This document shows positions 1 to 8,690 of a stretch of DNA of 64,000 nt, one piece after another. The notes below the pieces were generated by a model, which saw only the letters and a program-made list of their open reading frames with translations, made no database searches and was not told the DNA's origin. The stretch spans positions 62,001 through 126,000 of the forward strand of contig JAKUDP010000006.1 of the NCBI GenBank assembly GCA_022570795.1. The letters are read 5' to 3'. This DNA is from Sphaerulina vaccinii. Its lineage: Eukaryota > Ascomycota > Dothideomycetes > Mycosphaerellales > Mycosphaerellaceae. Positions within the stretch are counted from its first letter, which is position 1. Each line of letters begins with the position of its first letter. The position numbers and the translations under genes are program-made.

Positions 1-59
1 GAACATCTCAGGAGGGAGTCAATTGTGGGTATATCTTCAAGACAGCAGACTCCACCGCC

Positions 60-210
60 AATGATCTGACTTAGTCTAGTGGCAGACCCGTAAGTCGTCA
101 GCAAAGCTGATGCCGTTAGTGTTGCTACTTTCGAGATTCTCCGATACTGTTCAAAGCATCTGTTCTCTTGAAATCGGGCTCATGTCCACAAGACAGGGAC
201 TGATTGTTTT
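60..210 (+). ncRNA. Structured Pol III-type RNA, unit 1
   Basis: The 5' end AATGATC (60-66) can pair over 7 bp, including two G-U pairs, with GATTGTT at the 3' end, which runs into TTTT at 207-210. A box A-like TAGTCTAGTGG lies at 72-82. CGTAAGTCG and the hairpin TCAGC-AAA-GCTGA follow. GTCC/GGAC near 184-200 forms a terminal stem. TATATC sits at 30-35, 30 bp upstream. I see no open reading frame and recognise no known RNA family. Confidence 0.65.
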
Positions 211-312
211 GCCATTCACAAGAACTGTCTCTTTCTCTTTTGCCGTAACCGACCCTTCATTTCACTAACAAGAATATTGACTATCATACACCCTTCCCAG
301 TTGTCCTCTCAC

Positions 313-461
313 AGCGATCTGACTTGGTCTAGTGGTATGACTGTAAGTCGTTAGCAAAGCTGATGCTACCGAGGACCACTTACTTGTCGCCATTTCGATG
401 CATCCCCAAGCATCAGGTGCCATGGTGGTGGTGAGCTTATATGGCTGAGAACGATTGTTTT
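313..461 (+). ncRNA. Structured Pol III-type RNA, unit 2
   Basis: AGCGATC at 313-319 pairs with the 3' GATTGTT with two G-U changes. GACTT (321-325) pairs with AAGTC after the D-arm-like hairpin GGTC...GACT. Box A is TGGTCTAGTGG at 325-335. The central region contains its own hairpin GATGC/GCATC. TTTT ends the unit at 458-461. A TCATACA element lies 29 bp upstream at 284. Confidence 0.65.
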
Positions 462-559
462 GCCACAGAGTCTCGCTTTTGCCGCATGTCCGGTCAACTC
501 CTTTTGGTGACTGTTCGCTAATATGAGGGGTTATATGCCTTCAGCATTTATCCCTTCTC

Positions 560-707
560 AACAATTCGACTTGGCCTAGTGGTAAAGCCGTAAGTCGTCA
601 GCTATGCTGATGCTAGGAATCCAGTACTGTTGGCCAAAGGTTCAAGCTTATCTTGAGTGCTGCTGTTGACATCAGCTGGATCATACGGTTTCAAGAACGA
701 TTGTTTT
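560..707 (+). ncRNA. Structured Pol III-type RNA, unit 3
   Basis: The clearest copy. AACAAT-CG at the 5' end pairs with CGATTGTT at the 3' end. CGACTT pairs with AAGTCG around the hairpin GGC...GCC, and CAGC-TAT-GCTG follows. Box A TGGCCTAGTGG is at 572-582. A central TCAAG/CTTGA hairpin and a loose box B-like GGTTTCAAGAAC sit before the T4 at 704-707. TTATAT at 531 is 29 bp upstream. Confidence 0.68.
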
Positions 708-810
708 GCCTCAGCAATCCCACTTTTGCCGTGTATGTGTTCGGCCAAATTCCTTTCGCAATAGTCTCCTACGTCTGAGCTTCATATACTTCTCGCGAAA
801 ACCTTTCTTC

Positions 811-959
811 AACAGTCGGAACTGGTCTAGTGGTAAGACCGTAAGTCGTCAGCAAAGCTGATGCTAATGCTCCCATGCGACTGCTGAGTTCAAATGCTGT
901 CTGATGCATTGAGGTCTGCACGCTCAGGTGGAGTCCACAAATTCGAGGACGATTGTTTT
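811..959 (+). ncRNA. Structured Pol III-type RNA, unit 4
   Basis: AACAGTCG at 811-818 pairs over 8 bp with CGATTGTT. The D-arm-like hairpin GGTC...GACC is perfect here, and TCAGC-AAA-GCTGA follows. An inner AATGC/GCATT hairpin and a GTCC/GGAC stem around ATTCGA precede TTTT at 956-959. TCATATA at 782 is 29 bp upstream. The opposite-strand reading frame over this unit is a shadow. Confidence 0.68.
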
Positions 960-1048
960 GCCTCAGCAATCCCGCGTGTTGAGCCACTTTTTCCTTCGAG
1001 ACCCTGCCACTTCTGAGGATCATACACGCTTACTAGTCTCCCCTTTCC

Positions 1049-1199
1049 AACGATCCGAATTGGCCTAATGGTACAGCTTATAAGTCGTCAGCAAAGCTGA
1101 TGCTAGTCCACCACTACTGTTGCTAAAGGCTGAACGACGACCAGATGTTGTACTTGTCGCTACCAGGATGGATCACACGGATCCGAGGACGATTGTTTT
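1049..1199 (+). ncRNA. Structured Pol III-type RNA, unit 5
   Basis: AACGATC at 1049-1055 pairs with GATTGTT; a G-U replaces the A-U of unit 3. GGC...GCT forms the D-arm-like hairpin, again a compensated change, and TCAGC-AAA-GCTGA is intact. GGATCCGAGGAC is a box B-like segment just before TTTT at 1196-1199. TCATACA at 1020 is 29 bp upstream. Confidence 0.66.
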
Positions 1200-1315
1200 G
1201 CTGCTTACTAACACTTCTCTTTTGCCTTTCGACCGCCTTTTTCATTTCGCCATCAGCCAACGCCAGAGTTGGGATTGAGCCATCATATTCGTGTCGTGGT
1301 AACGACTATCAACCA

Positions 1316-1464
1316 GGGGAAGTGGTCTAATGGTAAGATTCCATCAGCGGTACCTGTAAGAAGTGGCTTAGCCCGATACAGGATTACGTTCAACTTCGCG
1401 TATCAAATCGAGTGCCGTTTGGGATGCGTGTTCGAATCGCGCCTTCTCCAGGTCTTGTTCTTTT
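1316..1464 (+). ncRNA. tRNA-like element with expanded anticodon region
   Basis: GGGGAAG (1316-1322) and CTTCTCC (1443-1449) form a 7-bp acceptor stem with discriminator A1450. The D-arm GTCT-AATGGTA-AGAT and the T-arm GCGTG-TTCGAAT-CGCGC are both well formed, and TTTT follows at 1461. Between the D- and T-arms there are about 86 nt instead of about 22. They can fold as a long imperfect helix (ATTCC/GGGAT extended by CAG-CGG/CCG-TTG). No anticodon loop with U33 and a normal variable loop can be placed. It could be a tRNA gene with an unusual intron, a tRNA-derived ncRNA or a degenerate tRNA. Confidence 0.55.
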
Positions 1465-1532
1465 GCTTGTATATGCAAATCGGGTATCATGTTATGTCCA
1501 ATGTCATCGTTCTCCTCTCAAGACATCATTCT

Positions 1533-3275
1533 TCAATCGCCATCAGGATTCAGCAAGACCTCTTCGCTCTCATCATGCTCTTCCGCAACTCGTAATTGCT
1601 CATCCAACTCAGTGACCTCAGGATCCACCTCTTCTCCCAGATCCCGCGACTGGAGAAACACTCGTCCTTCGAGCTGATCTGGAAGATAGTCTTGTACCAC
1701 TCTCCCATCGATGTAGTCAGGATTATACTTGTATTCCTTACCATAGTCCAGCTCCTTCATTAGCTTCGTAGGAGCGTTTCTGAGATGTACCGGAACAGGC
1801 AGACCAGCGACTCCAGGTTCATTCAGCGCTTTGTACGCAGCGTTCAGGCCACGATATGCACGAACAGACTTCGGAGCTAGTGCCAATGCGACCGCGCAAT
1901 GTGCCAGATTGATTCGACATTCCGGCATACCTATAGTCTGAGCAGCGGTGTATGTGGCTGTGGCAAGTGACAGCATCGTGTTGTCGGCTAAGCCCACATC
2001 TTCTGATGCGATCACTATCATTCGTCGGGCAATGTAGAGTGGATCTTCGCCAGATTGAAGCATCCGTGCGAGGTAGTATAGTGTTGCATCGGCGTTGCTG
2101 CCTCGGACAGATTTGTGGAAGGCGGAGATTGTATCGTAGTGTTGATCTCCTGCCCGGTCATAGACGAGAGTTTGTGTTAGACTCTTCTTGATGTCTTCTA
2201 TGGTTGTGCCAGGCTTGTGGCAGAGATCTAGTGCGAGCTCGAGAAGATTTAGACCTGTTCGGGCGTCACCATCTGCGAATGCTGCTAGATAGCGAACGAG
2301 AGAGTAGCCGTCGTTCGTGAGAAGATTGAAGCTGTTCTGTGCTGTATCTGTGACTTCTGGAACACCTTCTGCAGATGGACTTGGAGATGGTGTCGGTAGA
2401 CCAGGTACTTCTCGTGACAGAGCGCGCTTCAGAATGCCGAAGATGTGCTCGTCTGTCAGTTTCGACAACACGAAGGTGCGACATCTGCTTAACAGAGCAT
2501 TGACAACCTTGAAGCTCGGATTTTCTGTCGTCGCTCCTATCAGCGTCACTTGTCCATTCTCCACAGGACCAAGAAACACATCCTGCTGGCTCTTGCTGAA
2601 GCGATGTATCTCGTCGCAGAAGATAATAGTCTTTCTCCCAGTCAAGCCCATCTCATTTTTGGCCTCTGCGAAGAGCTTCTTGCACTCGGCCACTCCACTA
2701 GACGTGCTGTTGATCTCCACGAATCGTGTCCCAGCAGTCTGTGCAATTAGCCTCGCGATGGTCGTCTTTCCTGTTCCTGGTCCTCCCCATAGAATCATGG
2801 AAGGTACACGATCCGACACTATCAGATTCCGCAGCACTCCATGAGGTCCTACGAGCTCTTGGCCTGCTACATGGTCTAAATTTTGCGGTCGCATGCGCTC
2901 TGCCAGCGGCTTGTGCGCATCTTTGGCCTTCTTCGCAGGTGGCGGCGCTACTTCTGGCTTCTCCCCATCATCGTCTTCCTCTCGTGGTCGCTTGATCGGA
3001 GCAGTACTTGATGGCGGTATCGAAGGGCGGGAGATGGGAGTCGGTATGGCGGGTGATAATTTTCCTCCATCTATCTCATCATTCCTGAAGATCTTCTTCG
3101 CCGCGGGCGTGAAGAAGCTATGCTTGGACTTCGTGCCATTGGCCTGAGTGGCTGATGGAGGAGCCTGTGTTGCTGGCGGAGAGTCGCCTTCGATGAATTG
3201 CTTGCAGTCCGAGTCGATATGCCGATTGATGTCTGCTTCTTTGACCGGCTGACTGCAGATCGGGCAGGAAACCAT
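1533..3275 (-). CDS. MGS1: Mgs1/WRNIP1-type AAA+ ATPase
   Basis: This 580-residue protein matches the Mgs1/WRNIP1 family (RarA in bacteria), which acts at stalled replication forks and binds ubiquitinated PCNA. The N-terminus has a Rad18-type UBZ zinc finger (C4, C7, H19, C24). A basic, disordered linker follows. The AAA+ core shows Walker A GGPGTGKTT, Walker B CDEIHRFSKSQQD and the sensor-1 segment GATTENPSF. The C-terminal half has the family's tetramerisation region, including GSNADATLYYLARM. The ATG at 3275 directly precedes the zinc finger, so the start is secure. The gene appears intronless. Two ACGCGT boxes lie 41-67 bp upstream of the ATG, consistent with G1/S control. Confidence 0.93.
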   Translation of the reverse strand: MVSCPICSQPVKEADINRHIDSDCKQFIEGDSPPATQAPPSATQANGTKSKHSFFTPAAKKIFRNDEIDGGKLSPAIPTPISRPSIPPSSTAPIKRPREEDDDGEKPEVAPPPAKKAKDAHKPLAERMRPQNLDHVAGQELVGPHGVLRNLIVSDRVPSMILWGGPGTGKTTIARLIAQTAGTRFVEINSTSSGVAECKKLFAEAKNEMGLTGRKTIIFCDEIHRFSKSQQDVFLGPVENGQVTLIGATTENPSFKVVNALLSRCRTFVLSKLTDEHIFGILKRALSREVPGLPTPSPSPSAEGVPEVTDTAQNSFNLLTNDGYSLVRYLAAFADGDARTGLNLLELALDLCHKPGTTIEDIKKSLTQTLVYDRAGDQHYDTISAFHKSVRGSNADATLYYLARMLQSGEDPLYIARRMIVIASEDVGLADNTMLSLATATYTAAQTIGMPECRINLAHCAVALALAPKSVRAYRGLNAAYKALNEPGVAGLPVPVHLRNAPTKLMKELDYGKEYKYNPDYIDGRVVQDYLPDQLEGRVFLQSRDLGEEVDPEVTELDEQLRVAEEHDESEEVLLNPDGD

Positions 3276-4201
3276 AGCATCAATTCGAGATTAGCTATAT
3301 GGAAAGATGCAGAGAACGCGTCGATGACATTGCGAGACGCGTGAAGCGCCAAGGACCGATGTCGGCTCAAGTCAATGCCAACGACTTCCTCACGACACCT
3401 TCACGAACGTCCTTCATGCCATCAACATCAACAACGCCTTTCCTGTCAATCTGACCTTCAACAACACTCAACGCTCACGCGCTTCTGGCTCGAATCGATC
3501 CCTGGTCCCGCCACTATGAACACTGCCCTGATATCGGGACACGCCTTCGGTGACGCTTAAGACTTCATCAGCCTAACCGGAGCCACGATTTCGATCATGC
3601 TAGCGTGCGAGGATAAGTCTTGCTGTCATCTTCGTGCTCGGAGACCCGATCAGAGCACGCAATGCTTGGGGCACATGTTACAGCCTGATCTGAATCCTCC
3701 GGAGAGGCGTCCCAGACGCAGCCAAGCCTCAGCCTCATGAAGATGATTGAGGACACAATTGACCAGCATAGTACATACGCCGCACCCTTGTTTCGCTTGC
3801 CATTATCCAGAACGTAGCCACCATATCCCCCTCACAAGTACTTCAACCTCACCGCAGGCCTATCAAGACAGATATGGTGCTGGTCACTCATTCGGGCCCG
3901 ATTCGGCATGCAGCCACAAAGTACTGCTTGCTATTATTGGCCTGATCTTCACTCCTGGTGCACGATCGCTACACATTCCGAACACGCCACTACTCCAAGC
4001 AGTCACAGCAGCAATGACTGCGGGTGCTCCGCCACATGTCGAGGCTACATATGTGTAGCACTTCGTCCTTGCACGCGCCAAGGTCATGCTTGGAGTGACA
4101 TTCTAGTTCAGCACACAACACCTAACTTGGTTGTAGTCCTCAAGGAGTAGGATCCGAACTACACCAACTTGAAATAGCCAGAACTGTCGATAGATCAAGA
4201 T
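3276..4201. other. Intergenic, divergent promoter region
   Basis: The region separates MGS1 (leftward) from the HET remnant (rightward). Apart from the two ACGCGT boxes I see no convincing gene; the open frames here are short and lack coding character. Confidence 0.6.
3316..3342. promoter_or_regulatory. Paired ACGCGT (MCB) boxes upstream of MGS1
   Basis: ACGCGT occurs at 3316-3321 and 3337-3342, 41 and 62 bp before the MGS1 start codon. This palindrome is the MluI cell-cycle box bound by MBF in yeasts. Function here is inferred from motif, spacing and the replication role of the gene. Confidence 0.5.
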
Positions 4202-6428
4202 ATGGACTTGCAGTACAAGCACACTCAACTCTTGCAGGGCGAGTTCTGCCTACTCGAAATTCTTCCCGAGGAGTCTGGTCCTTCTTGCATCAATTGCAAG
4301 ATCTTGGTGCTGCCCATTGAGACGGCACGGAGCTTAGAGACTATAGATGGAGATGGTGCTCCTGAAACAGGCTATGAAGTGTTGTCATGGGCCTGGGGCG
4401 ACGAAGCTGCGGAGAGGTCCATTAACATACTTGACGACCAGAACAATATAAGCTCGTTCATGGTTCGCGAACACCTCTTTCAAGCTATCATTGCATCCGA
4501 CATCACGACATATCGCGGTACCTGTGGATCGATACTATCTGCATAGACCAGGGCAATATCTCTGAGAGGAATCAGCAAGTCGCGCGAATGAGCGAAATAT
4601 ACGGATGCGCCAGGAACGTCTGTGTCTGGCTGGGCACCGCATCGAACGACAGTGGCATAGCCATCGAATTCATCAAGACTCTGGTCTTGGGTAGCTTGCC
4701 TCTCCGTCTCCGTGCCCGATACACAAATAGCGATCACATCCCCGCCTGGATTGCAGTCATGGAGCTCATGAGCCGCGATTGGTTCTCACGACGTTGGATT
4801 ATACAGGAGGTGGCGCTAGCGCGAGAGGCAACCTTGCACTGCGGCAAGGACTACATCGGCTGGGACGACTTCGCTGACGCTGTCTCACTATTTCGTGAAC
4901 AGGAAAGTGACGATCTTTGCTGTTCCCGCGTTGTGCACGCGGAAGAAGCGCTCGACCATGCAAGAGACTTCTTTTCAGAATTTGAGGATTTAGCGGCCGC
5001 GACTCTAATTAAGACCTTCCGCATGTTGATCAGAAAATCCTGGATCGGCCATATCCAACGTAGAAGGATGCTTAAACGAGATTGTGTTCAGACTCCCTGT
5101 GGCCAAATTCTGTACTAGCGAGCCTCGCGACACAATCTATGCCTTACTATCACTGGCCAAGGACAGGCCTTTGTCTGTGGCGGACATACCGGACACATTG
5201 GATGATGACATTCTATCTGCAAATCAGAAGGAGGGGTTATACACTGTTATGCGAACGCTTCCGAGTATGCGAAACATAAGCTTCCAGGTTGACTACGAAC
5301 AGAGCATCGTACAGGTCTATCAGCGGTTCGTAGCCCTCCACATTTCTAGAGCAGAACCCACTCGAGCTCTCGACATCATCTGTACGGCATTCGCGCAGTC
5401 CTACACGCGGGGACAGGATCGCAATCCTGAGACCATGAGCACGTTCAGTGACCATGAAGCTGCCCAAGAGGTCCCGCTACCGTCATGGATGCCAAGCGCC
5501 AGCGAAGCCGCCTGTGTGAAGCGTAAACAACCGAGCCTGGTACCCTACAAACACCACGCGAAGGTTCACATGATCGAAGGACAAACAGGTCAACCCTTTG
5601 CCAGTGCGACTCGCGGCAGCTACTATCGTGCTGCTGGCGCTCGCGCATATGCCAAGGACAAACTCTGGTTCCGCAAAGGGAGAGGCGACACGTCCAGTAT
5701 GTTCGTTGACGGATTTGTACTTGACAAGGTGGCAGAAGTCCAGCCAACTTCCCAAGGCGTTGCGATACCCGCCGGGTGAGAGATTCTGGAGAACGTTGAT
5801 GGCGAACCGCGGCGCATTAGGCCTTGCACGGATCAGGGGTCCACAAGCATCCAATTTGACCCTGCTAGACACTGTGCTCGGCTCCGTAAGCGGCGAGTTC
5901 AATATTGTCGAGTACTTCAAGGAGGCCACTGGGTCCATGGAAGATATGATGTGGCACATTCATCGTACAATCCGAGGACGAGCTCTGTTCGAGACAAGCC
6001 GAGAGCTGCTTGGCCTAGCTCCAGACGGAGCGCGATCTGGAGATCTTGTCTGTGTACTCTACGGCTGTACGGTGCCTGTCATCCTTCGCGAAGTAGCAAA
6101 GAGTGATGCGGACGTTGAACAGGAGAAGAGAGATGACGAAATCGATTGGGAGGATCGACAGAAGAAACTCAAGCCATTCTTCGAACGCTGGTATCAGAGA
6201 CGACTAGCTCGCCCCCAGGCTCCGCCCATGGACTCGCACCCTCCACAGAATGTGGCAGTACCGCGCCGGTCTGTGAAAGTGTTGTCTCGCGAGATACCGA
6301 AGGTCTACTACCAAGTCATTGGCGAATGCTATGTGCACGATATGATGAACGGAGAAGCCATTCAGTGGCAGGAAGAGTCTCTGTTAAGGGACAAGAAGGT
6401 CTTGCCACAGGTCTACGAGTTGCGCTAG
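4202..6428 (+). pseudogene. HET-domain protein, frameshifted remnant
   Basis: Across three frames the region reads as one heterokaryon-incompatibility (HET) protein of about 740 residues. HET motif 1 (YEVLSWAWGD) is in the first frame. Motif 2 (LWIDTICIDQ) and the RWIIQEVALA block are in a second frame. The EPRDTIYALLSLA block returns to the first frame, and GERFWRTLMANRG to the end is in a third. The breaks fall at about 4510, 5030-5045 and 5765-5780. The first and third are single-base shifts inside conserved blocks where no intron fits; the second might hide a weak intron. The reading is a decayed non-self recognition gene, unless assembly errors are involved. An intact HET gene lies at 42410-43918. 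Confidence 0.8.
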
Positions 6429-6676
6429 ATGCATGCTAATTGTCTCACGTTCGCAGCACAGGTAACACGACAGCTCGTGATTCTAAGTCACCAATTCTCT
6501 CAAGACAGACATGTCTGAAGGTGGACTCTCCTGGACTCAGCCTGCAACGGACACAAATTCGCACACATATACCTTTCGCGATTCCATACTCAAGAACAGT
6601 CATACACATTCGCCACTATCACTCAATTCATCACCAGGCATTCCCTCACGACGACAACAATCATACCATCTAGACG

Positions 6677-7339
6677 ATGGCCGTTCCCACTAAAGACACT
6701 TTCCTTGCACAGCTGGCCTGTGACGAGTGCCCAATATGCTACGAAGAAATCACGGGTCTTTCTACGACGGCCTGCAGACACACTTTCTGCCTCGAATGTC
6801 TACGCCACTGGTTGCGATCTGCGAACACTTGCCCATGCTGCCGTGCGAAGCTATACCAGGAGCGTACTCGGAGCAGCTCGTCTAATGACGACCGAGCAAC
6901 CGTGGCCACTTCTGCGCCTCCCTATTCAGACTCGTACGAACGCAGATGGCGGAATGCCGCACTCGTGGCTGCTGCTGCTCCCAGTCGTTGGATTCAGTTG
7001 AGCGAAACACCATCAGCCACACTTCGCACAGTGGAGTCTGATATTCAGAGCTTGATCGCGGCTGTGAGCGATCGGACCGCCTTTCTCACTATATCGTACC
7101 TTGGGCGCATATGCACTGAGCTTCGCGTGCCTCTGAGTCTGGAACCATTTCAAGCCGAGATGATCCTCGTGATGGAGCCTACGGCTTACAATGCTGTAGA
7201 GTCGGTGGCCTTCCAGCTTCAGAACTTTGTCCGGCACTTCCTACACTCTCAATCATATCGCGGGGGTTCGGTGTCTCCTCATATTCTGAAGCTCTTCTTC
7301 GATCGCATGGAGCGCAGGCTGTCCGGTGTCAGGGTCTGA
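6677..7339 (+). CDS. RING-finger protein, copy 1
   Basis: A 220-residue protein with an N-terminal C3HC4 RING: C18, C21, C33, H35, C38, C41, C52, C55, with an extra cysteine at 54. The family fold suggests an E3 ubiquitin ligase; the substrate is unknown. The remaining 160 residues show no domain I recognise. The gene begins 248 bp after the HET remnant and is first of three same-strand RING genes. The lead-in before the RING (TFLAQL) resembles that of copy 2 (DFLANL), supporting tandem duplication. Confidence 0.85.
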   Translation: MAVPTKDTFLAQLACDECPICYEEITGLSTTACRHTFCLECLRHWLRSANTCPCCRAKLYQERTRSSSSNDDRATVATSAPPYSDSYERRWRNAALVAAAAPSRWIQLSETPSATLRTVESDIQSLIAAVSDRTAFLTISYLGRICTELRVPLSLEPFQAEMILVMEPTAYNAVESVAFQLQNFVRHFLHSQSYRGGSVSPHILKLFFDRMERRLSGVRV

Positions 7340-7597
7340 GGCTAGCACATGGGGTAACAAACGAAATCAGACTGTGCAGTAGGTATATCGGGCAGAGCAG
7401 GGGAGAGATCAGCCGGTCTTCGAGCTAGTCTGAGACATGTATTCGAGTTCGAGGTATTATCATGCAAGACAGATAATTGGCGCTAGCATATACACTCGAC
7501 ACATTCACGAAGCCTTCGAGCATATGTACAAAGTGGCGATGAAGTCCGAACCACTTTCCAAGGACAGCGAACATTGCCTCAAGCACGATACCAATCG

Positions 7598-8101
7598 ATG
7601 TCACTACCCAGCAAAGCCGACTTTCTCGCCAACCTGGTTCATAATCCTTTCTTATCCAACGATACCGACTGCCCAGTCTGCTATGAGCCTGTTCAATATC
7701 CCGTAATTACTGCCTGCCATCACATCTTCTGCGTCACTTGTCTGCGAGCCTGGCTGGAGCTCAGCAACACCTGTCCAACCTGCCGGCAACGTCTCTATGA
7801 GGAGACATCAGCAACCCTACTTCGAGATGCGCTAACACGCAGCAATCATGCGCTGCTACATGCGCTCGTCGAGCTGGCATATCATGCTTTCTGTGAGATG
7901 TGTGATGATCAGGCGACGGCGAGTGAAGTGAAAGACATGGTGGAAGAGGAGGTGATGAAGCTTGCTATCGAGCATGATATTGATTTTGATGATTTGCTGG
8001 CAGCTATGGCGAGGCTGATCAGGGAGTTTCTGGAGGAAGCTGAGGAGGAGGCTGGACGGTTGAATGGAGCAGCTAGAGCACGGGACGAGGAGGAGGTGTG
8101 A
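7598..8101 (+). CDS. RING-finger protein, copy 2
   Basis: This 167-residue protein has a C3HC4 RING at C25, C28, C40, H42, C45, C48, C59, C62, closest to copy 1 (shared ending NTCP-C-CR-L). The helical C-terminus is rich in Glu and Ala and ends in an acidic EEE-rich tail. I start at the ATG at 7598; the frame is open further upstream only from a TTG. It is probably a ubiquitin E3 ligase, with unknown partner. Confidence 0.83.
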   Translation: MSLPSKADFLANLVHNPFLSNDTDCPVCYEPVQYPVITACHHIFCVTCLRAWLELSNTCPTCRQRLYEETSATLLRDALTRSNHALLHALVELAYHAFCEMCDDQATASEVKDMVEEEVMKLAIEHDIDFDDLLAAMARLIREFLEEAEEEAGRLNGAARARDEEEV

Positions 8102-8690
8102 ATAGAAAAGTCATCACACTCTGGCATTTATGCCTACCAACGATCATGTTTACGAAAGCAAGATTGGTCTTTATGAGAGTCTTCGTGCGCTCCGCTGTTA
8201 AGGTTGCAGATGTGGTGCGATTGGAGTGAGGTACGCTGACCAGACACGGCGCCGTTGCTTCCCTAAGAATCTCTAGCCCACGAGGTTCCAGGCGAGATGC
8301 GATAGCCCGAAGACTTGCTGGTGGAGATATGACGACCTTCCGCGATTCTTCTCCAAGAGTCTGTGACAACTCTGGCATTGAATTCAAAGGGGTGATGCCT
8401 TCGAAATTGGTCGGCTCCTTCACAGACTCCCACGACAATTACAAGCCTCACATAGCAACCATAAGGACACACATCAGGCCTATCTCAAGTTCGCAAGTCA
8501 CTTGGAATGTCTCAAGAACATCAACAAGCGAGTGAAGATCCAAGACCTGCTACGAGCAGCCTCTCGTACGCTTCGAATGCCAAGCAAGCAGCAAACATTC
8601 ACTTACCTCGCGAAATCCGAATAGCTCCAAACATACAAGAACTTCACAACATCCATCTCCTCACTCCACGCCACGCCACCCACCACAACC
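8102..8690. other. Intergenic between RING copies 2 and 3
   Basis: No gene recognised. The last 100 bp are CA-rich with CCACC runs, typical of a fungal 5' leader. Confidence 0.5.

Larger units (their letters stand above)
30..1464 (+). repeat. Tandem array of five ~250-bp Pol III-like units plus a tRNA-like element
   Basis: Five direct units start at 60, 313, 560, 811 and 1049 (spacing 253, 247, 251, 238 bp), followed in register by a tRNA-like element at 1316. The units share their ends and differ in the middle, so this is not a simple satellite. Each has a TATA-like hexamer 29-33 bp upstream (30, 284, 531, 782, 1020, 1283), box A, a small hairpin and a T4 tract. A second T-run followed by GCC lies about 20 nt past most units and could be a back-up terminator. 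The same family returns at 63624. Function is unknown. Confidence 0.8.

Noticed and set aside
769..1023. 84-codon open frame on the minus strand across RNA unit 4
   Set aside because: It lies on the strand opposite a conserved RNA unit, lacks any recognisable domain and is not kept in the sister units.
60..1199. CRISPR array
   Set aside because: Units are about 250 bp with long, internally paired ends, in a eukaryotic context; there are no short identical repeats with uniform spacers.
60..1199. C/D-box snoRNA cluster
   Set aside because: The GCTGATGC block resembles a C box only partly, and no matching D box is placed near the 3' end with a terminal stem of the usual kind.
60..1199. 5S rRNA tandem array
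   Set aside because: None of the 5S internal control region or conserved arms is present.
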